DNA of 64,000 bases from Budvicia aquatica DSM 5075 = ATCC 35567 (GCF_000427805.1 NZ_ATYS01000029.1:1-64000), one strand, 5' to 3'; numbered from the stretch's first letter, positions 30,509-40,333 are shown. A program made the numbers and translations. The notes: generated by a model not told the origin, from the letters alone.

Positions 30509-30710
30509 TATATTTGTCATACATCAAGCTGCATCTTTGTTGGCTGGGCTCACTTACCCGAATCACTTACCTGAGTAAGCTCATCGGGACTACTCGGCCC
30601 ATCCATGGGCCTCACCTCAGTGAGGCCGCTGCGAGCAGCGTTCAAATCTGTTCCAGACAGATTTGTTGCTCTCTTGCCGCCGCGATGCAACTCGAATTAT
30701 TTTGGGTATA
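30509..30710. repeat. ERIC element with internal insertion (copy 1)
   Basis: Begins TATATTTGTCATACATCAAG and ends AATTATTTTGGGTATA. It shares end sequences and the core TCACTTACCTGAGTAAGCTC with the copies at 40462 and 58339. It is about 75 bp longer because extra DNA (roughly 30590-30665, itself rich in short inverted repeats) sits between the core and the right arm. Long ERIC variants with insertions of about 70 bp at fixed sites are known in enterobacteria. Confidence 0.85.
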
Positions 30711-31051
30711 AATACAACGCTTTTAACCCGATTTAATCTCTGCATAAGCCTGAAAATATGGCAATAGCGCCCTGTTTAGCGCTCTTGAACGGAATAACCA
30801 TACCCAAGGCTTTAAGGTTAATGTTATATTCCCGCCATATAAGTCGTTATCTTCTTATTTACTGTGCTTTTGGCGTAGATGTCACTGTTTGTGTCACTTA
30901 GGGATTTCCTTCGTTTCCGATTTTGACAGCTATGCGGTCAATTCAGTAAAGCCTGAAGGGTACTGTTCTTATATATAAAAAATGACGTGCGATAACGCAC
31001 GCACTAAAGCAAACAACAAGCAAACACACAACATAATCAAGAGAACTGGGT
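30711..31051. other. Upstream region of the sodium:amino acid symporter gene
   Basis: About 340 bp with no gene; it contains the promoter for the symporter. The leader 31000-31050 is rich in CAAACA repeats. Confidence 0.45.
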
Positions 31052-32470
31052 ATGGAAATATTTGAAGGATTGGTCGATCAGGTTAATAGCCTGTTGTGGG
31101 ACCATGTATTAATTTTTTTACTATGTGGTACGGGAATTTATTTTACTGTTCGTCTGGGATTTATACAGGTTCGCCATTTTGGTAGCGGTTTAAAAGCGCT
31201 GTTTGGCGGTATGTCATTGAAAGGTGATAAAGCAGATAAAAGCGGTATGAGCTCGTTTCAGGCCGTGGCGACTGCAATTGCAGGGCAGGTAGGTACAGGT
31301 AATCTTGCCGGACCTGCCACGGCAATTCTTGCCGGCGGACCGGGGGCGATCTTCTGGATGTGGGTCTCTTCCTTTCTTGGCATGTCGACTATCTATGCTG
31401 AAGCCATTCTGGCTCAGAAGTTCAGAACTAAAGATAAAAATGGTCAGTCCGTAGGTGGGCCGGCTTATTACATCGAACAAGGTCTGAAGTGCAAATGGCT
31501 GGCCTGCGTATTTGCAGTGCTGATCATTTTTGCCTTAGGATTTATCGGTAATATGGTTCAGTCTAACGCCATTGCCTCTGCCTTCAACAGTTCACTGGGC
31601 GTACCTAACTGGGTGATGGGCATTGTTCTGGCTATCGTTACCGGCATCGTTATTGTTGGCGGTATTCGCAGCATTGCCTCATTTAGTGAGAAAGTGGTAC
31701 CGATTATGGCTATTTGCTATTTAATCGGCGCCTTTACTATTCTGGTGATGAATTACAGCTATGTTTGGCCGGCTTTCGAGTCAATCTTCATCGCTGCATT
31801 TAACCCTCAGGCCGTGGTCGGTGGCGGTGTTGGTATCGGTATTCAGCAGGCGATGCGTTTTGGTATTGCCCGGGGCCTATTTGCTAATGAAGCCGGTATG
31901 GGGTCAACGCCTCATGCTCACGCGGTTGCCCGGGTTGCCAGACCTGAGCAACAGGGCTTTATTGCCATGATGGGCGTATTTGTTGTGTGCGTGATCGTCA
32001 CAGTGACTGCGCTGGTTATTATAACTTCAGGTATGAAAGAGTGGGATGCTACCGGTCGGGTCGGTGAATCTTTCCTGAGTATTTTTACCGGTCAGGGAAT
32101 TACCGTTACTCAGCAGGCTTATACCTATGTATTTGGCCATTTTGGTAGCATATTTATTTCAGCATCCCTGTTCTTCTTTGCGTTTACCACCATTATTGGC
32201 TGGTATTACTATGCCGAGACCAATGTCCGCTATCTGTTTAATTCGACTTCGGTGGTGCGGATTTATCAGGCAATGGCTATTTGCTTTATTTTTGCCGCTT
32301 CGCTGTTTAAGGTGGAGCTGGTATGGAAAATGGCGGATATGTTTAATGGTCTGATGGTATTGCCTAATCTGGCGGCACTGCTGCTGCTTGCACCGATTGT
32401 TATTAATGTCGGGAAAATGGCCGGTTATGGTACCGGCGTGCCGGATTCGGAGTTAGAGGCCGGACGTTAA
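31052..32470 (+). CDS. Sodium:alanine/glycine symporter (AGCS family)
   Basis: 472 residues with about eleven membrane helices and the AGCS signatures GQVGTGNLAGPATAILAGGPG and NEAGMGSTPHAHAVA. It imports alanine or glycine with sodium or protons across the inner membrane. Lying directly downstream of gcvTHP, it could supply glycine to the cleavage system, but the ERIC element and separate leader argue for independent transcription. Substrate choice between alanine and glycine is open. Confidence 0.9.
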   Translation: MEIFEGLVDQVNSLLWDHVLIFLLCGTGIYFTVRLGFIQVRHFGSGLKALFGGMSLKGDKADKSGMSSFQAVATAIAGQVGTGNLAGPATAILAGGPGAIFWMWVSSFLGMSTIYAEAILAQKFRTKDKNGQSVGGPAYYIEQGLKCKWLACVFAVLIIFALGFIGNMVQSNAIASAFNSSLGVPNWVMGIVLAIVTGIVIVGGIRSIASFSEKVVPIMAICYLIGAFTILVMNYSYVWPAFESIFIAAFNPQAVVGGGVGIGIQQAMRFGIARGLFANEAGMGSTPHAHAVARVARPEQQGFIAMMGVFVVCVIVTVTALVIITSGMKEWDATGRVGESFLSIFTGQGITVTQQAYTYVFGHFGSIFISASLFFFAFTTIIGWYYYAETNVRYLFNSTSVVRIYQAMAICFIFAASLFKVELVWKMADMFNGLMVLPNLAALLLLAPIVINVGKMAGYGTGVPDSELEAGR

Positions 32471-32500
32471 GCAAAAAAATTGGATGTTAGCTATTCTGAA

Positions 32501-32526
32501 AAGCCCCGAATATCGGGGCTTTTTTG
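32501..32526 (+). terminator. Intrinsic terminator after the symporter gene
   Basis: AAGCCCCGA (32501-32509), an ATA loop, TCGGGGCTT (32513-32521), then a T run. Confidence 0.85.
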
Positions 32527-32702
32527 TATCGACCTTTCCCGCAGGTATTTATTGGCGAAAGATTGTCTACCGATGATATAAAAATTTCAGCTTACATGTG
32601 TACACTGAAAAAAATCTCAGTTAATCTATTCTCGTCAGTCCGCATTTAAACGACGGACGTTGTTGTTACCTGAGAGTTATCTGATATAGAAAGGTTGAGC
32701 GC

Positions 32703-33350
32703 ATGTCAGCATCACCAAAACAGGGCTACTCTGTAGCAGAAGAGATTGCGAATAGTATCAGTCATGGTATCGGATTTATTCTGGGTATTGTTGGCCTGGT
32801 ATTACTGTTAACTCAGGCTGTCAGTAAAGAGGCGGGTTCTTTGGCTATTACCAGCTATAGTCTGTATGGCGGTAGCATTATTTTACTGTTTCTAGCCTCC
32901 ACGCTGTATCACGCCATTCCTAATCAAAGCGCCAAACGCCGATTGAAGGTGTTTGACCACTGTGCAATCTATTTATTGATTGCCGGTACCTATACGCCAT
33001 TCCTGCTGGTCGGGTTAGGATCGCCATTAGCCAAAGGGCTGATGATTGTGATCTGGAGTCTGGCATTGATGGGGGTCATCTTTAAGCTGGCCTTTACCCA
33101 CCGTTTTAAAGTGGTTTCGCTGGTGACCTATCTGGGTATGGGCTGGCTATCGTTGATCGTGGTTTATCAGATGGCTATAAAGTTATCCCTTGGCGCCGTC
33201 TGGCTGCTGGCTGTCGGTGGGATCATCTATAGCCTTGGGGTTATTTTTTACGTCAATAAGCGCATTCCCTATAACCATGCTATTTGGCACGGTTTCGTTC
33301 TGGGGGGCAGCATATGCCACTTTTTGGCTATCTACTTATACGTTGGGTAA
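32703..33350 (+). CDS. trhA: Hemolysin III family membrane protein TrhA
   Basis: 215 residues, seven membrane helices, PAQR/hemolysin III fold with conserved [30 protein letters not shown] and [16 protein letters not shown]. The His and Asp residues are putative metal ligands. E. coli YqfA/TrhA is involved in membrane-energy homeostasis. The neighbourhood with ygfZ and sdhE is conserved. Confidence 0.94.
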   Translation: MSASPKQGYSVAEEIANSISHGIGFILGIVGLVLLLTQAVSKEAGSLAITSYSLYGGSIILLFLASTLYHAIPNQSAKRRLKVFDHCAIYLLIAGTYTPFLLVGLGSPLAKGLMIVIWSLALMGVIFKLAFTHRFKVVSLVTYLGMGWLSLIVVYQMAIKLSLGAVWLLAVGGIIYSLGVIFYVNKRIPYNHAIWHGFVLGGSICHFLAIYLYVG

Positions 33351-33451
33351 TTGGTAGCACTAGTAGAAAAGTCATGAAGGTATTGTTGATAAATAGCCGT
33401 TTCGTCCGCTGATTTTGGCGGACGAAACCTACACAGTATATTGATTCTTAG

Positions 33452-34450
33452 TTAGTCTTTACTTGAGTCATCCAGTGAGTATGGTAGCTTTTGAATAGTC
33501 AGGCGACTGGTTGCGTCATCTCTGACTCGTAAAACCGTATCCGCCTCAAGATCATTATTTAGCACGGCCTGAACCCAAATAGTATTCTCTGTTAACTGCA
33601 CTGCGGCTAATACGCTGCCGGTACGGCGCCAGTTTTCCCCTAGCTGAAGTTCCAGTTCATCACCCGCAGCCGGTAAGCTGAGAGCTTTTCCAGCTAACCA
33701 GTACATCGCACGTTTATTAGCTCCGCGATATTTGGCTCGGGCAATCATTTCCTGGCCGCTATAGCAGCCCTTGGTAAAGCTGATGGCATCCAGTGCCTGA
33801 AGGTTAGTCGCCTGTGGAATTAACTGACCGCTGGTTGCTGCATCAATAACCGGAATTCCTGCTTCAATATCCAGCGCCAGCCACTGACGGCTGTCATTGA
33901 GTGCGGCTTTACCTAATAAAGCCGAATAGATACGGTTGGCTTCATCCTGAACGGTTACCAGTAAAAATCGTTCAGTCGGCAGCGACAGGTGAAGAATGCA
34001 GGTTTGTCCATGCTGAACGACGGTAGTCTCTGCATCCGGTAGTGACGGAAACAGTGACGCCAGTGCGGCCCGGGCGTTACGACCGGCAACGCCTAACAAC
34101 AGGGCAGTATTCTGGCGTTGGAAAGTGATTTTAGAAAAAACAGCATATTTCTTTATTTCAGTCAGCTGGTTATCGCACAGGCTGGCCCGCTGTATATAAG
34201 CTAAGTCATCACCGTAGTGGAACAGGCGCACTGCGCTCCACATTTTGCCTTTGGCTTCACAATGAGCCGCCATTTGATGGTGTTCTGGTTGAAGGGCATT
34301 CATATCGCAACTCAACTGCCCCTGTAAATACTTACTCTTGTCTTCTCCGCTCAGCGTTACTAAGGCCCAATCATCGAGGGATATCAGCGTGACCGGTAAG
34401 TCAGATGAAGGGCTTGCTAACTGAGAGGGTAACGGGGATATATAAGCCAT
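33452..34450 (-). CDS. ygfZ: Folate-dependent iron-sulfur cluster repair protein YgfZ
   Basis: 332 residues, GcvT-like fold, with the family signature [22 protein letters not shown] containing the key cysteine. YgfZ supports folate-dependent assembly or repair of Fe-S enzymes such as MiaB. The start at 34450 has GGAG upstream and gives the family N-terminus; the frame is open to 34480. It is divergent from sdhE, as in E. coli. Confidence 0.94.
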   Translation of the reverse strand: MAYISPLPSQLASPSSDLPVTLISLDDWALVTLSGEDKSKYLQGQLSCDMNALQPEHHQMAAHCEAKGKMWSAVRLFHYGDDLAYIQRASLCDNQLTEIKKYAVFSKITFQRQNTALLLGVAGRNARAALASLFPSLPDAETTVVQHGQTCILHLSLPTERFLLVTVQDEANRIYSALLGKAALNDSRQWLALDIEAGIPVIDAATSGQLIPQATNLQALDAISFTKGCYSGQEMIARAKYRGANKRAMYWLAGKALSLPAAGDELELQLGENWRRTGSVLAAVQLTENTIWVQAVLNNDLEADTVLRVRDDATSRLTIQKLPYSLDDSSKD

Positions 34451-34826
34451 GAGTACTCCAACATAAATGGGATAATACACAGTTCAGTTATGACTCTGTG
34501 AACAATCAATAGCCAGGTGCGGTTTACCGGGACCATTACATAATACATAGTTTACTTAACAATAACGGACTGCAATACAATATTCATCGAGTTTTAGCCG
34601 GAAAGTGAGTGTGCTCCACTATATTTAGGGCATAACAGAATAATTCTGTGAAAACTGGGGTATATTGCGCAACTTATTTAATGATAAATCGCATATTTGA
34701 CATATTTTAGTGAACAATATTGAGCTTTCTGAAAAAATTGAGCTAAGTTTTAGCTATTGCCTTTTCAAAAACTGTGTCAAATTGTTACTCTACACATCTT
34801 GATAAGTGATATGGGTATGTACCGTA
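34451..34826. other. ygfZ-sdhE divergent intergenic region
   Basis: 376 bp without a gene. It contains a 7-1-7 palindrome ACAGAATAATTCTGT (34635-34649), a possible operator, and AT-rich promoter-like sequence near 34670-34700. Confidence 0.5.
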
Positions 34827-35090
34827 ATGGATATTAAGAATAAAAACCGTGTCCACTGGGCATGTCGTCGCGGAATGCGTGAGCTAGACATTGCTTTCAT
34901 GCCATTTTTCGAAACCGACTATGACGAATTATCTGATGAAGATAAGCAATTGTTTGTTCGTCTGTTGGAGTGTGATGATCCTCAGCTTTATAACTGGCTG
35001 ATGAATCAGGCAACGCCTGAAGATGAAGGCCTACACAAAATGATTAAAATGATACAGAAACGAAATGCAGAACGTAGTTCTCTGGCATAG
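34827..35090 (+). CDS. sdhE: Succinate dehydrogenase assembly factor SdhE (FAD assembly)
   Basis: 87 residues with the hallmark [16 protein letters not shown] motif (RGxxE) and [14 protein letters not shown]. It promotes covalent flavinylation of SdhA and FrdA. The start [16 protein letters not shown] matches E. coli; seven residues further upstream in frame are unlikely. The 3' end overlaps ygfX. Confidence 0.95.
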   Translation: MDIKNKNRVHWACRRGMRELDIAFMPFFETDYDELSDEDKQLFVRLLECDDPQLYNWLMNQATPEDEGLHKMIKMIQKRNAERSSLA

Positions 35091-35481
35091 CCACCTTAGG
35101 GTTTCATGGAAAACTCAGTGCCTTTCATTATTGATACATGGCGCTTTAATCTTGCTCATTTTACTGTCGCCATGGTCTCAGGGATATTGGCCGCTTTGGC
35201 TATTTTTAGTCACCTTAGTTATTTTTGACAGCTTACGCAGCCAGCGGCAAATCAGGCGCATGCAGGGTGAAATAGTGCTGCTTAATAGCTTTAATATTCA
35301 GTGGCGCCGTGATGAATGGGCAATTAAAGGTAATCCCATGATTTTCAAACGCGGTATTCTGCTCAATCTAATTTCAACCTCGACTAAACGTCGGCAGCGT
35401 ATGTGGCTGGCGATTGACAGTATGGATGCTGAGGCATGGAGAAGTTTACGTTTTCATTTACTGCAACGAAATAAGACGTAA
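35065..35481 (+). CDS. ygfX: Inner-membrane protein YgfX (CptA)
   Basis: 138 residues, two N-terminal membrane helices (about 20-55), then a small soluble domain with [16 protein letters not shown] and a C-terminal [16 protein letters not shown]. It is co-encoded with sdhE and overlaps it by 26 bp. In E. coli it was described as a toxin acting on FtsZ and MreB; in Serratia it was linked to sdhE and pigment production. The toxin role is disputed. Confidence 0.9.
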   Translation: MQNVVLWHSHLRVSWKTQCLSLLIHGALILLILLSPWSQGYWPLWLFLVTLVIFDSLRSQRQIRRMQGEIVLLNSFNIQWRRDEWAIKGNPMIFKRGILLNLISTSTKRRQRMWLAIDSMDAEAWRSLRFHLLQRNKT

Positions 35482-35566
35482 TATCAACAGTGGAATCAGG
35501 TTCTAGCTATGAGACGCGGCCTGTTTTATGGGACGGCACCTACTTTATGGAGAGACAGGTAAGAAT

Positions 35567-36244
35567 ATGTCATTAATTTGGCTGGTAGAAGATGAGGCGA
35601 GCATTGCCGATACGCTTATTTATACGTTAGAAACTGACGGCTTCGACGTCACTTGGTTCGAACGTGGCGAACCCGCATTAGCCGCTCTGAATCAGACTCG
35701 CCCGGCCTTGGCTATTCTTGATGTAGGTCTTCCGGATATTAATGGTTTTGAGCTGTGCCGCAGAATGTTGGCTCAGGCCGCCGATTTACCTTTGATTTTT
35801 TTAACCGCCCGCAGTGAAGAGCTGGATAGAATCGTCGGGCTGGAAATTGGGGCCGATGACTATATTGCGAAGCCGTTCTCTCCACGTGAAGTAAGCGCCA
35901 GAGTGCGTACTATTTTACGCCGTTTAGAAAAACAGCAACGGTTGACTCCTACCTTTGGCGTATTTGGTCTTGATGAAGAAGGCGCGACTATTACTTTTCA
36001 CGGGCAAAATCTACTGCTTACCCGCTACGAATTCCTATTGCTAAAAACCCTGATTAAATCACCGGGCCGGGTCTTTTCCCGACAGCAGCTTATGGATTTG
36101 GTCTGGCAATATGCAGAAGAGAGCCTCGACCGAACTGTAGATACCCATATTAAAACGGTCCGCGCCAAACTCAGAGCTATCTCTGGTGAAACCAATCCGA
36201 TTCAGACCCATCGCGGCCTTGGTTATAGTTTGAGCCTTAGCTGA
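35567..36244 (+). CDS. creB: Response regulator CreB
   Basis: 225 residues. Receiver domain with acidic pocket VEDE and phospho-acceptor Asp52 (AILDVGLPDINGFE), TAR and KPFSPRE motifs, then an OmpR-type winged helix (TRYEFLLLKTLIKSPGRVFSRQQLM). It closely resembles E. coli CreB. The start at 35567 (MSLIWLVEDE) fits; the frame is open to 35528. Its TGA overlaps the creC ATG. No creA precedes it. Confidence 0.93.
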   Translation: MSLIWLVEDEASIADTLIYTLETDGFDVTWFERGEPALAALNQTRPALAILDVGLPDINGFELCRRMLAQAADLPLIFLTARSEELDRIVGLEIGADDYIAKPFSPREVSARVRTILRRLEKQQRLTPTFGVFGLDEEGATITFHGQNLLLTRYEFLLLKTLIKSPGRVFSRQQLMDLVWQYAEESLDRTVDTHIKTVRAKLRAISGETNPIQTHRGLGYSLSLS

Positions 36245-37668
36245 TGAAGATCGGTTTCAGGTTATTACTTGGCTTTTGTTTGATTGTCGGTGTGGCAGCC
36301 TACTTCATCATGAATATCTTTGTTCAGGAAGTGAAGCCGGGCGTTCGTCGTGCAACAGAAGGCATGCTGGTTGATACCGCGCACATTTTGGCCCAGATAG
36401 CTGAACAAGACCTGCGTAATAATAACTTATCCCGCGGCTATATCTCGCGGGCGTTCTCCGATATCAACAGTGCTCCTTTGGGGGCAAAAATAGACAATAT
36501 TGTTAAGAACCGGATGGAATATCGGGTTTATATCACTAACAGTAAAGGCATCGTTATTTTTGATTCCAGCGGCGAGGCCGTAGGGCAGGACTATTCCCGC
36601 TGGAATGATGTTTATTTGACGCTCAGGGGTAAATATGGCGCCCGAAGCACCCGGACTAACCCGGATGATGAAAGTAGCTCCGTTATGTATGTGGCGGCGC
36701 CGATCAAGTCTAACGGTAAAATCATCGGCTCTTTGACGGTATCTAAGCCCAATCAGACGATGCAGCCGGTTATCAGCCGGGGTGAGCGACGAATCGAAAT
36801 TGCCGCCGTGATTCTATTGGGCATTACGCTATTAATTGGTGCCGTGTTCCTGTGGTGGATTAACCGCTCTATCTCCCGTCTGGTTCGCTATGCCAGTGAA
36901 GTAGCAGATGGCAAAAATGTGGCGTTACCTAAAATGGATAGCCCTGAGCTGGTCAGCCTGGCGAATGCGCTTGAGAGCATGCGCATTAAGCTGGAAGGCA
37001 AAGACTATATTGAAAACTATGTTCATACCCTGACCCATGAGTTAAAAAGCCCGCTGGCTGCAATTCGCGGGGCTGCGGAAATATTGCAGGAAATGCCCCC
37101 CCGGCCGGTTGCTTTACGCTTTATTAATAACATCAAACAGCAAAATGAACGTTTACAGCTATTAGTCGATCGCATGTTACAGCAGGCTCAGGTTGAAAGC
37201 CGAGTTCGTCAGGAGCTTTCTCCGGTTGATTTATCTGAAGTGTTGAATAGCGTTATTGAAGCCAAAGAGGCTCAGCTTACCCAGTGTAAAATCACACTGA
37301 CCAGTAAGATTGATGCGCCTGCCATGGTTCGTGGCGATAAGCTGTTGCTTGAGCAGGCGTTTGGTAATCTGTTGGATAACGCATTAGATTTTACGCCGGA
37401 GCAGGGGGAAATCTCTGTTGTCGGTGAGTTTATTGATAACCACTATCGGATTATTGTTGCCGATACCGGCCCCGGGTTACCGGACTATGCGCTGGATAAA
37501 GTATTTGACCGTTTTTACTCGCTTCCTCGCCCCAGTAAAGCGAAAAGTACCGGGCTTGGTCTTAGTTTTGTTCGGGAAGTGGCTCTGATCCATCAGGGAT
37601 CGATCAGCTTATTAAACGGTGAGCAGGGCGGTGCTAAAGCAATTTTCATTCTACCGGTAAAGGGCTAG
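36244..37668 (+). CDS. creC: Sensor histidine kinase CreC
   Basis: 474 residues, the E. coli length. Two membrane helices (about 5-25 and 184-205) flank a periplasmic sensor domain, followed by HAMP, the H-box THELKSPLAAIRGAAEIL with His265, then ATPase N (NLLDNALDF), G1 (VADTGPGLP) and G2 (KSTGLGLSFV) boxes. It phosphorylates CreB in response to growth conditions such as fermentation of glycolytic carbon sources. Confidence 0.94.
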   Translation: MKIGFRLLLGFCLIVGVAAYFIMNIFVQEVKPGVRRATEGMLVDTAHILAQIAEQDLRNNNLSRGYISRAFSDINSAPLGAKIDNIVKNRMEYRVYITNSKGIVIFDSSGEAVGQDYSRWNDVYLTLRGKYGARSTRTNPDDESSSVMYVAAPIKSNGKIIGSLTVSKPNQTMQPVISRGERRIEIAAVILLGITLLIGAVFLWWINRSISRLVRYASEVADGKNVALPKMDSPELVSLANALESMRIKLEGKDYIENYVHTLTHELKSPLAAIRGAAEILQEMPPRPVALRFINNIKQQNERLQLLVDRMLQQAQVESRVRQELSPVDLSEVLNSVIEAKEAQLTQCKITLTSKIDAPAMVRGDKLLLEQAFGNLLDNALDFTPEQGEISVVGEFIDNHYRIIVADTGPGLPDYALDKVFDRFYSLPRPSKAKSTGLGLSFVREVALIHQGSISLLNGEQGGAKAIFILPVKG

Positions 37669-37716
37669 CCAAGCTTTTGGGGATGACCTCACATAATCAC
37701 CGGCTAATTATCTAAC

Positions 37717-37732
37717 TTCACATAGCCTTCAC
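37717..37732 (+). promoter_or_regulatory. Cre tag: CreB binding site upstream of creD
   Basis: TTCACATAGCCTTCAC is a perfect match to the known CreB direct-repeat tag TTCAC-N6-TTCAC, 69 bp before the creD start. A third TTCAC at 37749-37753 lies exactly 21 bp (two helical turns) after the second, followed by the same TTAGCC-like spacer. In E. coli creD is the most strongly CreBC-activated gene. Confidence 0.85.
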
Positions 37733-37800
37733 ACAACAACATCATCCGTTCACTTAGCCTGACTACTCTATCGCCAATCATGGAAATGGAGTGTTAAGCG

Positions 37801-39483
37801 ATGTTCAAATCAACGCTGTTTTGGAAAGTATTCATCCTGTTAGGGCTCACCATATTGATGCTGATTCCTATTAGTATGGTGTTGGATCTGATTGATTCAC
37901 GTAATGAATATCAACAAAGCGTTATTCAGCGGGTCGAGGATGGTACCAGCGGTGCGCAAACTATTGTTGGTCCTGTTCTGGTACTGCCATATACAGAAAC
38001 CGTTGTCCAGACTGACGGACAAGGCATTTCTACCACTAAACTCGTTGAAGGTAAGTTGCATATTTTACCTGAAAGCTTAGTTATTGATGCCAATGTAAAC
38101 GTTGAACCAAGAAAAATAGGTATTTATCAGACTCAGGTCTATCAGGGTGATAGCCATTTTAAAGCCGTTTTTGATGCGGTTGGCTATGGTAATAATGGTG
38201 CTAAGATCTACGGTAAGCCTTATCTTATTTTGGCGTTATCGGATTCCCGAGGTATCACGAGTACGCCTGAGCTAAATATCAATCAGCAGAAAGTTGCTTT
38301 CGAAGCAGGCACCGGCTCTGATAGTTTTCCTCAAGGCATGCACGCAGAAATTCCTGATAGTTTATTGGGGTTAAACCAGCCGGTGATCATTGAGTTTGAC
38401 CTCTCTTTGCAGGGCACCGCTAAGCTAAACTTTATGCCGGTAGGGCGAACCTCTGAATTAACCATGACCAGCAACTGGGCCGATCCTAATTTCTTAGGTA
38501 AGTTCCTGCCGCAAAAGCGCAGCGTTAATGAGAAGGGGTTTACCGCAAGCTGGAAAAGCAGTTGGCTCTCTAACAATATTAATAATAATTTTAATCAGTA
38601 TAGCTTCAGGGATATGAACGAAAGCCGGTCGAGATATTCGGAATACACATCGGTTTCTTCAGAGATACCGACGTTCAGTACCAGCTTTATTGAAACCGTT
38701 GATCATTACCAGTTGAATACCCGCACTGTAAAGTATGCGGTGTTATTTATCAGCCTGACTTTTGTTGCTTTCTTCCTGTTTGAAATGTTGAAGTCACTGT
38801 CTATCCACCCGATGCAATATCTGCTGGTGGCGGCGGCGCTGATGGTGTTCTACATTATTTTACTGGCTTTCTCTGAACGTATCGGATTTGCCTGGGCTTA
38901 TGGTATTGCGGCCCTCAGCTGTAGCGGGTTAATCGGTTTCTATTTAACTGCGGTCTTGAAAGGCGTTTTACGCGGAGTTGCCTTTGCCGCAGGGCTACTG
39001 GCATTGTATGGCGTGTTATATATATTGCTGCAATCGGATGATAATGCTTTGTTGTTAGGCTCTGTTCTGCTGTTTGTCGTACTGGCGGTGGTGATGACAT
39101 TGACTCGCCGTTTAGACTGGTACAAAGTTACTGCACCAACTGCACCAACTGCACCAACTGCACCAACTGCACCAACTGCACCAACTGCACCAACTGCACC
39201 AACTGCACCAACTGCACCAACTGCACCAACTGCACCAACTGCACCAACTGCACCAACTGCACCAACTGCACCAACTGCACCAACTGCACCAACTGTACCA
39301 ACTGCACCAACTGCACCGGTATCCGATAGTTCGACAAATTTATCATCCACTGGCACCGATTCTGTAACGGAAAAAGAAGCAAGCCAGCGTTCTGACTCTG
39401 AAGGTGAAAACTCGATTGATGAATCTATAAACGATGGCGATGATGATAGTCTGGAGCGCCGTAAGTACCGTCTTTGGAAGTAG
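37801..39483 (+). CDS. creD: Inner-membrane protein CreD with long APT-repeat C-terminal tail
   Basis: 560 residues against about 450 in E. coli. An N-terminal helix (about 8-28), a large periplasmic domain and about five or six C-terminal helices (to about residue 435) are family-typical. After LDWYKVT the protein continues into 20 tandem tripeptides (18 APT, one VPT, one APT; residues 445-504) encoded by a 9-bp DNA repeat. An acidic Ser-rich tail and a basic end RRKYRLWK follow. CreD is the main CreBC target; its activity is unknown, though overexpression of cre in pathogens affects envelope and beta-lactam responses. The tail looks disordered. Confidence 0.93.
   Translation: MFKSTLFWKVFILLGLTILMLIPISMVLDLIDSRNEYQQSVIQRVEDGTSGAQTIVGPVLVLPYTETVVQTDGQGISTTKLVEGKLHILPESLVIDANVNVEPRKIGIYQTQVYQGDSHFKAVFDAVGYGNNGAKIYGKPYLILALSDSRGITSTPELNINQQKVAFEAGTGSDSFPQGMHAEIPDSLLGLNQPVIIEFDLSLQGTAKLNFMPVGRTSELTMTSNWADPNFLGKFLPQKRSVNEKGFTASWKSSWLSNNINNNFNQYSFRDMNESRSRYSEYTSVSSEIPTFSTSFIETVDHYQLNTRTVKYAVLFISLTFVAFFLFEMLKSLSIHPMQYLLVAAALMVFYIILLAFSERIGFAWAYGIAALSCSGLIGFYLTAVLKGVLRGVAFAAGLLALYGVLYILLQSDDNALLLGSVLLFVVLAVVMTLTRRLDWYKVTAPTAPTAPTAPTAPTAPTAPTAPTAPTAPTAPTAPTAPTAPTAPTAPTAPTAPTVPTAPTAPVSDSSTNLSSTGTDSVTEKEASQRSDSEGENSIDESINDGDDDSLERRKYRLWK
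39133..39312 (+). repeat. 20-copy 9-bp tandem repeat inside creD
   Basis: Unit GCACCAACT repeated from 39133 to 39312, in frame, with a single variant unit (GTACCAACT at 39295-39303). The units are otherwise identical at the DNA level, including codon choice, which implies recent expansion. Because the unit is a multiple of three, copy-number change cannot shift the frame. Confidence 0.97.
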
Positions 39484-39511
39484 TGAGCCTAAATTTGTAG
39501 GCTAATTAATC

Positions 39512-39542
39512 AACCGGAGGCTCTAGCATTGAGCTTCCGGTT
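39512..39542. terminator. Hairpin between creD and the 90-aa hypothetical gene
   Basis: A 12-bp stem, AACCGGAGGCTC with GAGCTTCCGGTT (one G-T pair) and a TAGCATT loop, 28 bp after the creD stop. It overlaps the last codons of the minus-strand gene. T runs are short on both strands. Confidence 0.55.
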
Positions 39543-39795
39543 TAACATTGAGGGAATTTAAGTAGCCGATGATATTTTCTCTGGTTACTTTATCTAGAAT
39601 AACGAGGTTATTGGTATTGTAGTAATCCGATCTCTCTACCTCATCTTTAGCTGTTTGAATAAACCGGGTGATATCATAAAAATCAAACTGCAGTTCCTGA
39701 CCATAAACAGTCACTGTAAGATTCAATACACAGCCTTTAGATTCACACTCGAATTCAAATAAATCATCGTACCAGTCAGGTAAAGTTATCTTCAT
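39523..39795 (-). CDS. Hypothetical 90-residue acidic protein
   Basis: MKITLPDWYDDLFEFECESKG begins a small, acidic, soluble-looking protein with predicted beta strands (CVLNLTVTVYGQELQFDFYD) followed by a helical C-terminal half. I do not recognise a family. It lies 19 bp downstream of fldB on the same strand, so it could be cotranscribed, and between two backbone loci where creBCD is inserted. The ribosome binding site is weak. Confidence 0.5.
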   Translation of the reverse strand: MKITLPDWYDDLFEFECESKGCVLNLTVTVYGQELQFDFYDITRFIQTAKDEVERSDYYNTNNLVILDKVTRENIIGYLNSLNVKPEAQC

Positions 39796-39814
39796 CTCAG
39801 GCTATGTCCAAAAT

Positions 39815-40333
39815 TCACAACAAATCCTGCATCTCTAATAAAATCTGTTCACACCAGGTTTCAATCCGCTGTTCACTAAGGTCATACTGGACAACTTCAT
39901 CTAGCGCTAAACCGACAAACTGCATACCGTCGGCGCTGACGGCTTTAGGACTGGTGAAGGTATAACCTTCGGTTGGCCAGAAGCCGACAAACTTTACGCC
40001 AAGAGGCTTAATATGGTCGTGCAGCATGCCTAACGCATCAAGAAACCATTCACTATAACCATCCTGGTCACCCATACCATATAGCGCGACAATCTTATCT
40101 TTCAGATCCAGAGTGAGCAATGAATCCCAAACGTTCTCCCAGTCTTCTTGCAGCTCACCAAAATCCCACGTCGGGATGCCTAGAATAAGTATCGGATACT
40201 CTTCCATTAAGCTGACTGAGTCGTCTTTGATATTGTGTAAAACCACTAATTCTTCACCGAGGGTATCGCGGATTTTTTCTGCTGCCATTTCGGTATAGCA
40301 GGTGCTGGAACCATAAAATAGGCCGATTTTCAT
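39815..40333 (-). CDS. fldB: Flavodoxin FldB
   Basis: 172 residues (E. coli FldB 173). FMN-binding loops [29 protein letters not shown] and [11 protein letters not shown] are present. It is a low-potential electron carrier, part of the SoxRS response in E. coli. The ATG at 40333 gives the family start; the frame is open to 40411. It is divergent from the hydroxyacid dehydrogenase and xerD. Confidence 0.94.
   Translation of the reverse strand: MKIGLFYGSSTCYTEMAAEKIRDTLGEELVVLHNIKDDSVSLMEEYPILILGIPTWDFGELQEDWENVWDSLLTLDLKDKIVALYGMGDQDGYSEWFLDALGMLHDHIKPLGVKFVGFWPTEGYTFTSPKAVSADGMQFVGLALDEVVQYDLSEQRIETWCEQILLEMQDLL

Noticed and set aside
30514-30711. Possible 65-residue gene downstream of gcvP
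   Set aside because: It lies entirely within the ERIC element.
36244-37668. Reading CreB/CreC as PhoB/PhoR or another pair
   Set aside because: CreC length, His265 context, the adjoining creD and the Cre tag all point to CreBC.
39133-39312. Possible CRISPR array or DNA-uptake repeat
   Set aside because: Contiguous 9-bp units without spacers, in frame inside a coding sequence.
38940-39382. Open frames on the minus strand reading VGA or VQL repeats across the creD repeat
   Set aside because: A 9-bp repeat without stops keeps all frames open; creD on the plus strand explains the region.
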